Assembly: GCA_046704385.1 (NCBI GenBank) | Contig: JBJKSB010000101.1 | Coordinates: 1 to 64,000 of the forward strand | DNA from: GH45 sp046704385 | GTDB lineage: Bacteria; Bacteroidota; Bacteroidia; Bacteroidales; SZUA-534 | Length of the DNA: 64,000 bases | Reading direction: 5' to 3' | Shown here: piece by piece, positions 53,001 to 62,671 of the stretch | How positions within the stretch are numbered: the first letter of the stretch is position 1 | Layout of the letters: every line of letters starts with the position of its first letter | The notes under the pieces: generated by a model | What the model was told of the DNA's origin: nothing | Seen by the model: the letters and a program-made list of their open reading frames with translations, nothing else | Databases searched by the model: none | Program-made: the position numbers and the translations under genes

Positions 53001-56000
53001 AGCAATATAATTATTACCATCCTGGTCCTGCAGTATGAGCGAATTGATTTTTATAACTTCCTGCCCATCAAGTGTTGAAGGGATTACCAAATATTTTGAA
53101 TCGAAATTATAACTGCAGCTGGTTATACAGCCATTTTCCATTACTACTTCATCATCGGTCAATGTGTGTTTGTATAGTGCAGTATATGATTCGTTCAAAT
53201 TATCAATCGAATCGCCCCCGTTGTATTTATTTAGTTGACTATCATACCAATATGCAAAATCTGTATTACTTGGTGCCGGGAGTTTAATTTTCTTTAAAAT
53301 GTTCCATTCAAACGCCCTCGGACCCATATATTTCAAACCATCAGGAAGAGTTACATCTGAGAGTTTGTTAGAGTTGAATGCACTTTCGTCAATTACTTTA
53401 ACTCCATCAGGAATTACAATATTTTTAAGATTGTTCCATCCAAAAGCATTCATGCCAATGGAATCGAGTGTTGCAGGAAGCTGAACGGAAGCCAGATCTT
53501 TCGACTGAAAAACACCTTCAATATAAGGGCCATCAGCATTTTCTTTCATGATTCCATGAATTGCGATTACTGCCTGGTTGTCAAGGGTATCCGGAATTAT
53601 GATATGTTTATCGCGAAAATTGTAGCTACAACTCACAATAGCCCCATTTACAACTTCAACATCATCATCAGTAAGTGTATATAAATATTGAGCTGTGTAA
53701 GCGTTGTTCAGGCTAAAAATTTCAGTGCCACCCGGGTAAATAACATCGATATTGTCTCGCCATTCAATAAAGTTCGGATTGGATGGGTTAGGTAACACCA
53801 ATGAAATTAAACCCGGGTTGTCAGAAAAAGCTGAATAGCCAATATACCTTAAACTATCTGGGAATGTTATTTGGGTCAGGTTATTGTGACTAAAAGAATG
53901 TTCGCCAATTTGTAATATTGAACCAGGCAAGTTTAATGTCTTAATGTTACGGTTGTCAAACAACCCTCCAATATCATTTCCTGAATCATCGCGACTTTCA
54001 CGTGTCCCTATTACTACCTGATTTTGTAATACCCTGGGTATGGTAATTATGTTAGCCCTAATGTCATAATTAACGCTCATAATTATCCCACCAACAATTT
54101 CGATTTCAGCATCGGTAAGCGTGTGTTCCACATCAGCAATATATGAGGTAGTTAAATTGGTTACCCAGGTGTCTATATTGTGATCGATACCATATCCATC
54201 AACCCATTTTATAAAGCCTGGTACAGTAGGTTGGTGTAGGTAAAGCGAATCAAGGCCTGTATTATTGGTAAATGCATTTTTGCCGATGCTACTTACAGAT
54301 TCAGGTAATGAAAGATCGGCCTGGGTCAGACTATTGTTAATGAAAGCGGAGGCCCCAATTATTTTAAGTCCGTCATTTAAGGTTAACGATGTCAGTTGAT
54401 TATACTCAAACGCTTTATCGCCAATTTTGTCAACACTGGCAGGTATATTAATGCTGGTTAACTTGTTGTTACTAAATGCACCATTATCAATAATTTTCAA
54501 GTTTGAGGGCAGCGTAAGTGTACTTATAAGGTTGGTGGCAAACGCCCCTTTTCCTATGGTGATGATTCCTGAAGGAAGACTGAACGAGGTAAGTTTGTTG
54601 TTGTTAAATACCCCGTCGTTTATTTCGGTTAAGGCATCCGACAGGGTAATGTTTGTTAAAAGGTTGTTGGCAAATGCCGATGATTTTATAATGGTTACAC
54701 TGTTTGGAATTACCAGTGTACTGAGCTGGTTATTGTCGAAAGCATTTTCATCAATTTCAACCAGTCCGTCAGGTAAAGTTATATCAGTAATCGAATTCGA
54801 TGCAAAACCGTGATTCTCAATAAGAGTTACTGTAGAAGGAATTTCAACTGTTGTAAGGCTGGATCCGGAAAAAGCGTAAAGCCCAATAGTAGTAAGATTT
54901 GACGGTAGAATTGAAGCCGTGATTTGTGTCGCTGATCCGGCATAGGAAATTACCCGGGTGCTATCAATTCCACCTCCCGATTTTAAAGCATAAATTATTC
55001 CATCGGTTGGGTTCCCGTTAAGAGTGGTAATGGTATTCATGTTCACAAAACCTCCACCTAAATAATTTACTGTTGAAGGTATCGCAATGCTTGTCAGGTT
55101 ATTATTATAGAAAGCCTTTTCAGCGATATATTCCAAACCTTTATTTAACTCAAGTTGTGAAATATTGTTATCACCAAAAGCTTCGTCCCCTATGCTTTTG
55201 ACATTATTGGGTAAAATTACGGAAGTAAGCCCATTGTTATTAAATGCCCAACCATTAATATTGGTAACGGTTTCGGGGATAAAATCGATTACATTGGCAA
55301 CCCCACCGTATGAGGCAATAGCCGTATTGTTTATCGACCCATCTTCGTTTCTTGCGTAAATAATACCTTGCGAGGGTTGCCCGTTAAGCATGGTTATAGC
55401 GTTGTTATTAAAGGCCTCGTAAAGGTTTGTCAGACTAGTAGGTAAGTTCAGCGAACTAATTTGGTTGTTGCCAAAAGCTTCCGATTCAATAACGGTTACA
55501 CCTTCAGGAATGTCAACCGAAGTTAGTTTATTGTTATAAAAGGAATTAGACTTTATTTGGCTAACACCTGATCCCAGCGTCAAACTTGATATCTTATTAT
55601 TTTGAAATACGCTACTCCCCAGATTAGTAATACTATTTGGGAGGTTAAGACTTGTTAAATAGTTGTCACCAAAGGCATAATCGCCAATGTTTAAGATGCC
55701 CTCATTAAGAGTTAATGAGTTAAGATTGTTAAATTCAAAAGAATGTTTATCTATGGATTGAACACCAGATGGGATTGACAAGGAAGTTATCTGGTTATGA
55801 TAAAAGGCACTCTCTCCAATGCTTGTTATCGTAGCCGGCAAGTTTAACGTACTCAGATGCTGTTCCTGAAAGGCTTCATAACCTATGGTTTCAAGGCCAT
55901 CCGGTAGTTGTATAGCTGTAATTATATTGGTGCCGATGTTTTGGAAAACATTGTCGCCAATACCAGTAATTTTCTGATGGTCTAATGAATCGGGAATAAT

Positions 56001-56147
56001 AATTGATGAAACAGAAAAATCGTAGCTGCAACTTACTATGGTTCCATTAACCACTTCGGTTTCGCTATCGGTAAGTGTGTGCTGTGCCTGTAATTCCTGG
56101 TAAAATAAAAAACACAGGAACACCATTAGGAATCCTGGCTTACTCAT
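49995..56147 (-). CDS. Giant BspA-like leucine-rich-repeat surface protein with type IX secretion signal
   Basis: This 2050-residue protein begins with a signal peptide (FLMVFLCFLFYQELQAQ) and is composed of BspA/TpLRR repeats (consensus like SIGESAFYHNQITSLSIPSG) arranged in eight modules. Each module opens with a YTLTDDDV-type sentence and an IVIPDTLDGQ-type strand. Modules recur about every 170-180 residues in the C-terminal half. The last two are nearly identical (TYDYRSRYIVIPDTLDGQQ versus TYDYRSHYIVIPDTLDGQQ). The final 80 residues are a type IX secretion domain (TLSIYPNPVSQFLFIKG, ending MNKKFIKK). Such proteins are surface adhesins in related bacteria; the ligand is unknown. Confidence 0.9.
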   Translation of the reverse strand: MSKPGFLMVFLCFLFYQELQAQHTLTDSETEVVNGTIVSCSYDFSVSSIIIPDSLDHQKITGIGDNVFQNIGTNIITAIQLPDGLETIGYEAFQEQHLSTLNLPATITSIGESAFYHNQITSLSIPSGVQSIDKHSFEFNNLNSLTLNEGILNIGDYAFGDNYLTSLNLPNSITNLGSSVFQNNKISSLTLGSGVSQIKSNSFYNNKLTSVDIPEGVTVIESEAFGNNQISSLNLPTSLTNLYEAFNNNAITMLNGQPSQGIIYARNEDGSINNTAIASYGGVANVIDFIPETVTNINGWAFNNNGLTSVILPNNVKSIGDEAFGDNNISQLELNKGLEYIAEKAFYNNNLTSIAIPSTVNYLGGGFVNMNTITTLNGNPTDGIIYALKSGGGIDSTRVISYAGSATQITASILPSNLTTIGLYAFSGSSLTTVEIPSTVTLIENHGFASNSITDITLPDGLVEIDENAFDNNQLSTLVIPNSVTIIKSSAFANNLLTNITLSDALTEINDGVFNNNKLTSFSLPSGIITIGKGAFATNLISTLTLPSNLKIIDNGAFSNNKLTSINIPASVDKIGDKAFEYNQLTSLTLNDGLKIIGASAFINNSLTQADLSLPESVSSIGKNAFTNNTGLDSLYLHQPTVPGFIKWVDGYGIDHNIDTWVTNLTTSYIADVEHTLTDAEIEIVGGIIMSVNYDIRANIITIPRVLQNQVVIGTRESRDDSGNDIGGLFDNRNIKTLNLPGSILQIGEHSFSHNNLTQITFPDSLRYIGYSAFSDNPGLISLVLPNPSNPNFIEWRDNIDVIYPGGTEIFSLNNAYTAQYLYTLTDDDVEVVNGAIVSCSYNFRDKHIIIPDTLDNQAVIAIHGIMKENADGPYIEGVFQSKDLASVQLPATLDSIGMNAFGWNNLKNIVIPDGVKVIDESAFNSNKLSDVTLPDGLKYMGPRAFEWNILKKIKLPAPSNTDFAYWYDSQLNKYNGGDSIDNLNESYTALYKHTLTDDEVVMENGCITSCSYNFDSKYLVIPSTLDGQEVIKINSLILQDQDGNNYIAGMFNNKGLLEIELPATLDTIGEYTFAGNKLSYVNIPAGVKFIDNWAFQNNFLDSLTLPDSIPTKLAVFNSNRLQKLNGKTFDGIFYFVDANGATDSTIIGSYGGNQQIIDFIGPKVKTIYDNAFDGCNITQLEIPENITSINRWAFNWNHLSTLSIPNSVVNIGEGAFVNNTLTEITLPTPQSNNFLFWYDNQNPIVHYQAGQIVTDLYKSYTALIKYTLTDDDVVVENGVITSTSYDNHSAYIVIPDTLDDQPVRSISETWAQSADGPYQKGMFQDNHLIGVDLPSTMDTVGKSAFGWNQIEILNIPLGVKFIESDAFRANQVSNVTVPVSVSYIGNAAFAECDMTEFELPDPDNDDFLYWYDSNNPENHYNGGDTVTDLWTDYTALNKYTLTDDDVVMENEAMISTTFHFQSRYLVIPDTLDGQAVKSIRENWVPDENGSHIRGMFETDGAKKLIGVDLPSTLDSIGSSAFIWNDLTEINFPAGLKAIKGSAFQSNLLTAVNLPNTVTYIGEGAFKDCPLDSIVLPTPETSDFIYWYDNFDPQTRYKGGDIITDFSPSYTALIKYTLTDSDVVVTNGVITASTYDYRSRYIVIPDTLDGQQVVSIGELWKENSDGPYAEGIFQSFGDNYLVGVDLPESLDTIGQAAFEWNRIDEIVLPEGLRYINNTAFQGNQLTTVDIPDSVTFIGSGAFVDCKLTQFNLPNPATDDFVYWYDDNEQPNHFNGGDVVSSLWNSYTALIKYTLTDDDVVVTKGVITASTYDYRSHYIVIPDTLDGQQVVSIGEIWKENSDGPYAEGIFQSFNGKYLVGVDLPKTMDTIGINAFGWNQIENIEIPVGVKCINSSAFADNKISSAVLPDSLRYLGVYAFSDNNLSQLNLPNNPYSNDWIDQNDNVYHNGDIITDFNTWYELVKVNGVNNYVPKTTLSIYPNPVSQFLFIKGDTEEEINISFFNLNGLKVFTKEDQINNTKINLSDFKTGIYLIQATDKNGQMIMNKKFIKK
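50540..51310 (-). repeat. Recently duplicated LRR-module DNA inside the giant protein gene
   Basis: The segments at about 50600-50760 and 51120-51300 are close to identical base for base over more than 150 bp, differing at scattered third positions. They encode the opening parts of modules 7 and 8. The other modules are much more diverged, so this is the newest duplication in the array and a likely spot for slippage or recombination. Confidence 0.7.
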
Positions 56148-56476
56148 GATGAATTGATTTTATAGTTTTTATTATGGTTGAATTGTGAGTTCGCGTAATG
56201 CGTCAAAAGTATAAAATAATATATTGAGTGCAAAGCTTTATGGTATCTGATTATCATTTTTTTAGGGGATAAAAAATAAGATACATCCTTATAAAATTTT
56301 GTTGAAAGAACATTTCTACTTAGATTTATGCCATTATTATCAGCCTTTTTTGTTAAAAGGATTCCCCCCAGGTAATAATTATGGTTTGTACAGGGATACT
56401 TAATATTATTCTTTGAACAAGCCATGAGTTATTAAAATTACAGCTTGTTTAAAATGCTAACCTAAACTAATTTAAT
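56148..56476. other. Intergenic region between divergent secreted-protein genes
   Basis: A gap of 329 bp that must hold promoters for the leucine-rich-repeat gene (minus) and the amylase gene (plus). A minus-strand open frame at 56144-56425 has an unconvincing product and is not called. No repeat copy is present. Confidence 0.5.
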
Positions 56477-59400
56477 ATGAGAAAAGTATTGCTGTTTTTG
56501 ACTATTGCCGGTTCATACCTTACCGGATGGACACAAATAGTATCATTGGTTCCCTCAAATGCTGGGCCTGATAGTCAAGCAACCCTGATTTTCAGGGCAA
56601 ACGAAGGAAATGGGGAATTAGCTGGTGCGAGTAAGGTTTATATGCATCATGGAGTGGTGACGGATAGTGAAACCGGAACCGACTGGAATTATGTAATTGG
56701 TAATTGGGGAGCCGACGATGGGGTCGGAGAAATGACACCTGTAAGTGGTGAACCAGATACTTGGCAAATTACATTTTCACCCAGTATACGGGAGTATTTT
56801 AAAGTACCCGATAGTATGAATATTTTCAGAATATCGGCAGTATTTCGTAGTGCTGATGGAAATACCAAAGGATCAATTGCACCAGGTGATTATGGCTGGG
56901 GAACAGTAGCACCTAATGGTGACTTTTTTATAAACCTGAATGCGGGTTCATATATCACTATTAATTCTCCTGTACAATCAGAAAGTTATTTGCATTCAGG
57001 GGATACGGTTCAAATTGAAGGTATAGCATCAACAGATGTTAGCAATATGAAAATATATCTGGACGAAGGATCAGGCTATGTAGAAAAAGCTTCGGTAACT
57101 TCGGGTAAAATTATTGATTATAGTTATATAGCCACGACTTCAGTTGAATTGGGAATTAAAGTGACAGCAGTCATTAATAGTGACACGGTTAAAGCTGAAA
57201 AAATTCACAGCATTGTTATGTTGCAGGATGCAAATGTAGCTGATCTGCCCTCCGGTATGAATTACGGTATAAATTATGGTGCTGATGATACCAAAGCGAC
57301 TTTGGTACTGGAAGCTCCGGGAAAGAAATTTGTTTATGCAGTAGGTGATTTTACAGATTGGAAAGTGAAACCTGGGTACCAAATGAATGTTACTCCCGAT
57401 GGTAAGCTCTTCTGGCTTGAATTAAGTAATCTTGTGCCTGATAAGGAATATGTATTTCAGTATTGGGTGGATGGTGAAATTAAAATCGGCGATCCATATG
57501 CCGACAAAGTGGCTGACCCTTGGAATGATAGAGATATTGAACAATCGGTTTATCCGAATTTACCAGCGTATGATTATACCCAGTACGGAATTGCTACTGT
57601 TCTACAAACCGGACAGGCACCATTCGCCTGGGATGCTGGTGAAAGTACCTGGAAACGTCCGGATGTAAATAACCTGATGATTTATGAATTGCTGGTTCGC
57701 GATTTTGTAAAAAATCACGATTATAAAACCATTACGGATTCCTTAAGCTATATAAAACGGTTGGGGGTCAATGCTATTGAACTGATGCCGGTGTGTGAAT
57801 TTGAAGGAAATGATTCCTGGGGATATAATCCCATGTATTATTTTGCCCCCGATAAATATTATGGCCCTAAAGATGATTTGAAAAAGTTGATAGAAACAGC
57901 CCACCAGATGAATATAGCGGTTATAATGGATATAGTTCTGAATCATGCTTATGGTAACAACCCGATGGTGAAACTTTATTTTAATTCATCAACAGGAAAA
58001 CCTTCAGCCGATAATCCATGGTTTAACAAAAACACGGTTGGCCAGTATGCATATGGCTACGATTTTAATCATGAAAGTCCATATACCCAGGCTTTTGTCG
58101 ACAGGGTTAATAGCTACTGGCTGACAAATTATCATTTTGACGGTTTTAGGTTCGATTTCACTAAGGGATTTACAAATTATGCACCAGGTGGTAGTGTTGA
58201 TGGTTTTGACCAGTCGCGGATAGATATTTTGGAACGTATGGCTGACAAAATATGGCAAACCGACCCAAAAGCTTATGTAATACTTGAACATTGGGGAGTA
58301 CCACAGGAAGAAACGATACTGGGAAATTATGGCATGAAGATGTGGCGGAATAAAAGTTATGACTTTGTTCCGGCTGTGAGTGGTAATCCAACAGGAAGTT
58401 TTGCCGGGATGGATGACCAAACGCATGTGGCTTATTTTGATAGTCACGATGAGCAGCGTATTGCAAATACCGCAGAAGTAACGGGTGCATCGAATGGTTC
58501 ATATGATATCAAAAATACCGCAGTAGCTTTTGAAAGGTTGAAAATGGGGGCGGCATTTGCATTTTTAAATCCAGGCCCCAAAATGATCTGGCAGTTTGAT
58601 GAATTGGGTTATGATATTGACATTAATTCAAATGGCCGGGTAGGCAGAAAGCCATTGCCCTGGGGCGATGGAAGCCTGAATTATTACGATGATGAATTAC
58701 GGCAATACATTTACGATGCTTACCAATCAATTCTTAAGGTAAGAATGGATGTGAATCCGGCGGCTATGGTATCGGGAACAACTGACAATAAACTTACCGG
58801 TGATACCCGCCGCTTAAGTTATGATACTCCTGAAACCGATATGGTAGTCATTGGTAATTTTGGTTTATCACAAGATACAGTGGCACCCGATTTTGCTGAA
58901 ACTGGAACCTGGTATGACTATTTTTCGGGAAGCCAAATTAATGTAACCAATACAACCGATCCAATTTCACTGGAGGCAGGGGAGTGGCATATTTATACTT
59001 CAAAAAAATTGTCGGATGGCGAGCCTGGTGTGGTTGAAGTATTTGGTTCACCGGTTACAGTTTCACCTTATCCTTTTACTAAAAGCGATAAAATTACCAT
59101 AACTTTCGATGCTGCCAAAGCAAGTAATGGAGGTACTTCCGGTTTGGCAGGAGCTGATAAAGTATACATGCATTCAGGGGTACTTTTCAATCCCGATGAT
59201 ACTGCATTGTCAAATGTTGTGGGCAATTTAACTGATGATGGTGTTGGCGAAATGACAAAAGTTGGTAATGACCTTTGGGAAATTACACTGACTCCTGAGG
59301 ATTACTACAGTTTGGGAGCATCTGATAATATTTTGAAAATGGGTCTGTATTTCCGCGATGCAAGCAATAATAACAAAGGTTTCGGATTCCGTGATAAGAT

Positions 59401-60094
59401 GATTTATCTGAATGTAATTAGCAGTGAGCCATTTGTAACTGTGGAACCAGCTGCGTTTAATATCGATGATGAAATTACCGTTACCTTTAATGCCAATTAT
59501 GGCAATCGTGAATTGGTAGGATCCAATAAAGTTTATATGCACGGTGGTGTTGGTACGGTCGATACACAAAATCCAGCCTCTTCTGCCTGGACACATGTAA
59601 TTGGCAATTGGGGAGCAGATGATGGAGTTGGTGAACTTACTGAAGTTTCAGGCAAAGAAGGCTTCTGGCAAATAAAACTGGTTCCTCGCACTTATTATGG
59701 ACTTACAGATGCTGACGATGTTTACTGGTTAAGTATGGTATTTCGCAATGCCGATGGAACGGTAAAAGGTACTGCAGCAGCAGGAGATATTGAGAATGGA
59801 ATTGTGGCAGCTAATGGTGATATTTTTATAAGGAATCAAAAATATAATACCGTAACTGAACATACCAATAGAAACATCAGGATTTACCCAAATCCGGCAA
59901 ACGACCATGTTTGTATAAATGGAATAAAAGGGACTGCTATTTTGAATATTTATAACGTTAATGGAAAATTATTAGTAACAAAGCAGATTTATAATGAATC
60001 TTCAATAAATATTTCTAATTTAAAACCTGGTATTTATATTTATAGGATAAATAATGAAAATAAAATCCTGAATGGTAAATTAATCAAGTTTTAA
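56477..60094 (+). CDS. Secreted GH13 alpha-amylase-type enzyme with repeated beta modules and type IX signal
   Basis: A signal peptide (MRKVLLFLTIAGSYLTGWTQ) is followed by a starch-binding-like beta module (about 25-150: KVYMHHGVVTDSETGTDW, WGADDGVGEM), a linking beta domain, an E-set/isoamylase-N-like domain (about 270-370: VYAVGDFTDWKVKPGYQMNV), and the GH13 barrel (about 395-780). Catalytic residues: nucleophile Asp near 559 (FDGFRFDFTKGF), acid/base Glu near 602 (ILEHWG), third Asp near 657 (FDSHDEQRI). Two further copies of the beta module follow (about 865-970 and 985-1110) before a type IX C-terminal domain (RIYPNPANDHVCINGIK). The substrate is probably starch or glycogen; exact linkage is not predictable. 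Confidence 0.9.
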   Translation: MRKVLLFLTIAGSYLTGWTQIVSLVPSNAGPDSQATLIFRANEGNGELAGASKVYMHHGVVTDSETGTDWNYVIGNWGADDGVGEMTPVSGEPDTWQITFSPSIREYFKVPDSMNIFRISAVFRSADGNTKGSIAPGDYGWGTVAPNGDFFINLNAGSYITINSPVQSESYLHSGDTVQIEGIASTDVSNMKIYLDEGSGYVEKASVTSGKIIDYSYIATTSVELGIKVTAVINSDTVKAEKIHSIVMLQDANVADLPSGMNYGINYGADDTKATLVLEAPGKKFVYAVGDFTDWKVKPGYQMNVTPDGKLFWLELSNLVPDKEYVFQYWVDGEIKIGDPYADKVADPWNDRDIEQSVYPNLPAYDYTQYGIATVLQTGQAPFAWDAGESTWKRPDVNNLMIYELLVRDFVKNHDYKTITDSLSYIKRLGVNAIELMPVCEFEGNDSWGYNPMYYFAPDKYYGPKDDLKKLIETAHQMNIAVIMDIVLNHAYGNNPMVKLYFNSSTGKPSADNPWFNKNTVGQYAYGYDFNHESPYTQAFVDRVNSYWLTNYHFDGFRFDFTKGFTNYAPGGSVDGFDQSRIDILERMADKIWQTDPKAYVILEHWGVPQEETILGNYGMKMWRNKSYDFVPAVSGNPTGSFAGMDDQTHVAYFDSHDEQRIANTAEVTGASNGSYDIKNTAVAFERLKMGAAFAFLNPGPKMIWQFDELGYDIDINSNGRVGRKPLPWGDGSLNYYDDELRQYIYDAYQSILKVRMDVNPAAMVSGTTDNKLTGDTRRLSYDTPETDMVVIGNFGLSQDTVAPDFAETGTWYDYFSGSQINVTNTTDPISLEAGEWHIYTSKKLSDGEPGVVEVFGSPVTVSPYPFTKSDKITITFDAAKASNGGTSGLAGADKVYMHSGVLFNPDDTALSNVVGNLTDDGVGEMTKVGNDLWEITLTPEDYYSLGASDNILKMGLYFRDASNNNKGFGFRDKMIYLNVISSEPFVTVEPAAFNIDDEITVTFNANYGNRELVGSNKVYMHGGVGTVDTQNPASSAWTHVIGNWGADDGVGELTEVSGKEGFWQIKLVPRTYYGLTDADDVYWLSMVFRNADGTVKGTAAAGDIENGIVAANGDIFIRNQKYNTVTEHTNRNIRIYPNPANDHVCINGIKGTAILNIYNVNGKLLVTKQIYNESSINISNLKPGIYIYRINNENKILNGKLIKF

Positions 60095-60104
60095 ATGACC
60101 TGTT

Positions 60105-61973
60105 ATGACTAAAATATTAGCCATTTTTTTTGTAGTTAGTCTGGTTTTTACAAGTTGCCTGAATAAACAGAAGGCAGTTGAAAAACTTCCTGATTACCAT
60201 AAATATATGGTTTACCAGGTTTTTACCCGCTTATTTGGTGACACTGTAACCACCAACAAGCCCTGGGGAACCATTGAAGAAAATGGTGTCGGTAAATTCA
60301 ATGATTTTACTGATAAGGCTTTGGAAGAAATCAGGGGTCTAGGTGTGACGCACATTTGGTATACAGGTGTGCTCCACCATGATGTAATTACTGACTATTC
60401 AGCCTATGGTATTTCGTTAGATGATCCGGATGTGGTGAAGGGCAGGGCAGGATCACCTTATGCCGTAAAGGACTATTATAATGTCGATCCCGATTTGGCT
60501 GTCGATCCGGCCAGGAGGATGGATGAATTCCTGGCCTTGATACAAAGAACTCATAATCATGGTTTAAAAGTAATAATAGATTTAGTTCCTAACCATGTGG
60601 CCAGGAATTATCATTCCATTTCAAAACCAGCAGGTATCAGTGACTTTGGCGAGGATGATGATACAACAGTGGTTTATGCCCGGAATAATAATTTTTATTA
60701 TATTCCGGGTGAAAAATTTCAGGTACCTGATAATAAGGACTATGTAAAACCTTTGGGTGGAGAACCTAATCCCCTGGTGGATGGCAAATTTGAAGAAAGT
60801 CCTGCCAAATGGACTGGCAATGGAACCCGCGAAGCCAAACCAAAGTCGTGGGATTGGTACGAAACGGTAAAAATTAATTTCGGGGTACAGCCCGACGGTA
60901 GTTATGACTTTGACACGTTGCCTGCCAGTTATTCGGCAAAAGGTTACAAGGAACATTTTGCGTTTTGGCAGAATAAAAGTGTCCCCGATTCCTGGGTTAA
61001 GTTTCGCGATATAGTTCTTTTTTGGCTCGATAAAGGTGTTGATGGTTTCAGGTACGATATGGCCGAGTTGGTACCAGTTGAGTTTTGGAGTTATTTGAAC
61101 TCAGCAATTAAAATGAAAAAGTCAGATGCCTTTTTAATGGCAGAAGTTTATAATCCTGCCCGATATCGAAATTATATTAAGTTGGGCAAAATGGATTATT
61201 TATATGATAAAGTGGAATTTTACGATACACTTCGGCATATCATTGTGGGAACAGGAAGTACGGATAACTTAATGAAAGTTCAGGACCACGTGTCCGATAT
61301 CGAACATCATATGTTGCATTTTCTTGAAAATCATGACGAGCAAAGGTTGGCAAGTTCGGGTTTTGCTGAAAAGGCCGAAAAAGGCAGACCTGCCATGGTT
61401 GTTTCTGCATGTATCAGCACTTCGCCAACTATGATTTATTTTGGACAGGAACTGGGTGAACCAGCCAAAGGAAATCCCGGTTTTGGTTCTGAGACCAGGA
61501 CAACAATTTTCGATTATTGGGGTGTACCCACTCAGCAGAGATGGATGAATCATGGGAAATTTGATGGCGCATTGCTTTCAGATAACGAGAAAGCACTCAG
61601 GACTTTTTATAAAACCTTGCTTAATTTTACCCTGAACAGTGAAGCCTTAACGGGATATTTTAAAGATATTCATTCCTATAACAGGCAAAATACAGATAAT
61701 TATAACGATAAATTATTCTCATTTGTCCGTTGGAAAGGCAATGATAAAATTGTGGTTGTATGTAGTTTTGATGAACATCTGTCCTATGTTTTCGATCTTG
61801 CCCTCGATCCCGAATTGATTCACACCTGGAGGCTAAGAAGAGGAAAATATGAATTAGTTGATCAGCTTACAAAAAACAAAAGTTTTGTATTAAATGTGGC
61901 TAAAAAGAAGGCTACAGCCAGAATTGAAATCAGACCATTACAATCATTTATTTTGAAATTGGAAAATAAATAA
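60105..61973 (+). CDS. SusG-like GH13 alpha-amylase lipoprotein
   Basis: A surface or periplasmic lipoprotein of 622 residues (FVVSLVFTSC lipobox). The GH13 barrel opens with YMVYQVFTRLFGD and GVTHIWYTGVLHH, and contains VIIDLVPNHVAR, the nucleophile Asp near 316 (VDGFRYDMAEL), the acid/base Glu near 347 (LMAEVYNPARY) and the third Asp near 410 (LENHDEQRLA). An insertion between strands (about 150-270) resembles the loop region of SusG-type enzymes. It follows the type IX amylase gene by 10 bp and likely works with it on alpha-glucans. Confidence 0.92.
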   Translation: MTKILAIFFVVSLVFTSCLNKQKAVEKLPDYHKYMVYQVFTRLFGDTVTTNKPWGTIEENGVGKFNDFTDKALEEIRGLGVTHIWYTGVLHHDVITDYSAYGISLDDPDVVKGRAGSPYAVKDYYNVDPDLAVDPARRMDEFLALIQRTHNHGLKVIIDLVPNHVARNYHSISKPAGISDFGEDDDTTVVYARNNNFYYIPGEKFQVPDNKDYVKPLGGEPNPLVDGKFEESPAKWTGNGTREAKPKSWDWYETVKINFGVQPDGSYDFDTLPASYSAKGYKEHFAFWQNKSVPDSWVKFRDIVLFWLDKGVDGFRYDMAELVPVEFWSYLNSAIKMKKSDAFLMAEVYNPARYRNYIKLGKMDYLYDKVEFYDTLRHIIVGTGSTDNLMKVQDHVSDIEHHMLHFLENHDEQRLASSGFAEKAEKGRPAMVVSACISTSPTMIYFGQELGEPAKGNPGFGSETRTTIFDYWGVPTQQRWMNHGKFDGALLSDNEKALRTFYKTLLNFTLNSEALTGYFKDIHSYNRQNTDNYNDKLFSFVRWKGNDKIVVVCSFDEHLSYVFDLALDPELIHTWRLRRGKYELVDQLTKNKSFVLNVAKKKATARIEIRPLQSFILKLENK

Positions 61974-61994
61974 CGTATTAAGAAATTGTTTCTA

Positions 61995-62513
61995 ATGACC
62001 CGTCCGTTGTTTATAGAAACACCTTTAGGTAAAATGGGAGCGCTGGCCTCAGCTAAAGGTATAGTTAGACTTGAATTCCTTGATGATGAGTCGGAAAAAT
62101 CCAATGAGAAATTGTTAAAAGGCGCTGATAATGCAACATTTACTCATCAGGAAAATGAATATCTGTGCCAGTTAAAAGATGAATTAAACCTCTATTTTTC
62201 AGGCAACCTAACTCAATTTAAAGTAAAACTTGATATGGAAGGTACGGATTTCCAGCTCAGGGTATGGAATGCCTTAATGGAAATCCCGTTTGGAGAAACA
62301 ATTAGTTATAAAGAACAGTCGACCAGATTGGGAAATTTAAAGGCCATCCGGGCGGTTGCTTCAGCCAACGGAAGTAATAATATTGCCATTGTTGTTCCAT
62401 GTCACCGGGTAATTGGATATAATGGAAATCTTACCGGCTATGCAGGTGGACTGTACCGGAAGAAATGGTTACTCGATTTTGAAGCTAAGGTATCAGGGAA
62501 AACGCTTTTTTGA
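61995..62513 (+). CDS. ogt: Methylated-DNA-[protein]-cysteine S-methyltransferase
   Basis: Suicidal repair protein removing O6-alkyl groups from guanine. The active site is IAIVVPCHRVIG with Cys136; FQLRVWNALMEIPFGETISY and RAVASANGSNNI form the DNA-binding part, and the C-terminal GYAGGLYRKKWLLDFE is canonical. The frame opens at a TTG at 61986, but the ATG at 61995 is a normal start (172 residues, Ogt-size). It is the last plus-strand gene before convergent SusD, 21 bp after the amylase. Confidence 0.93.
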   Translation: MTRPLFIETPLGKMGALASAKGIVRLEFLDDESEKSNEKLLKGADNATFTHQENEYLCQLKDELNLYFSGNLTQFKVKLDMEGTDFQLRVWNALMEIPFGETISYKEQSTRLGNLKAIRAVASANGSNNIAIVVPCHRVIGYNGNLTGYAGGLYRKKWLLDFEAKVSGKTLF

Positions 62514-62567
62514 TTTTTATTATTTGTGAATTTTTCGGGTTGAACTCATGTTAATTTATTGGAAATT

Positions 62568-62593
62568 AAAAAGGGCTGACAAAAGCCAGCCCC
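62568..62593 (-). terminator. Rho-independent terminator of the SusD-like gene
   Basis: Read on the minus strand: GGGCTGGC, loop TTTT, GTCAGCCC (one G-T wobble), then TTTTTAATT. It lies about 80 bp downstream of the SusD-like stop and could also stop plus-strand readthrough from the alkyltransferase gene. Confidence 0.75.
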
Positions 62594-62671
62594 TTCCGTT
62601 AAATTAAGAAAAATAACTATTTGGTTTGAATTTGAGTTGCAATATTATTAGTACATTTTCTCATTATTCTG

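Noticed and set aside
56144..56425. ORF of 93 residues upstream of the giant LRR gene on the minus strand
   Set aside because: The composition is typical of translated AT-rich intergenic DNA, and it occupies the only space available for divergent promoters.
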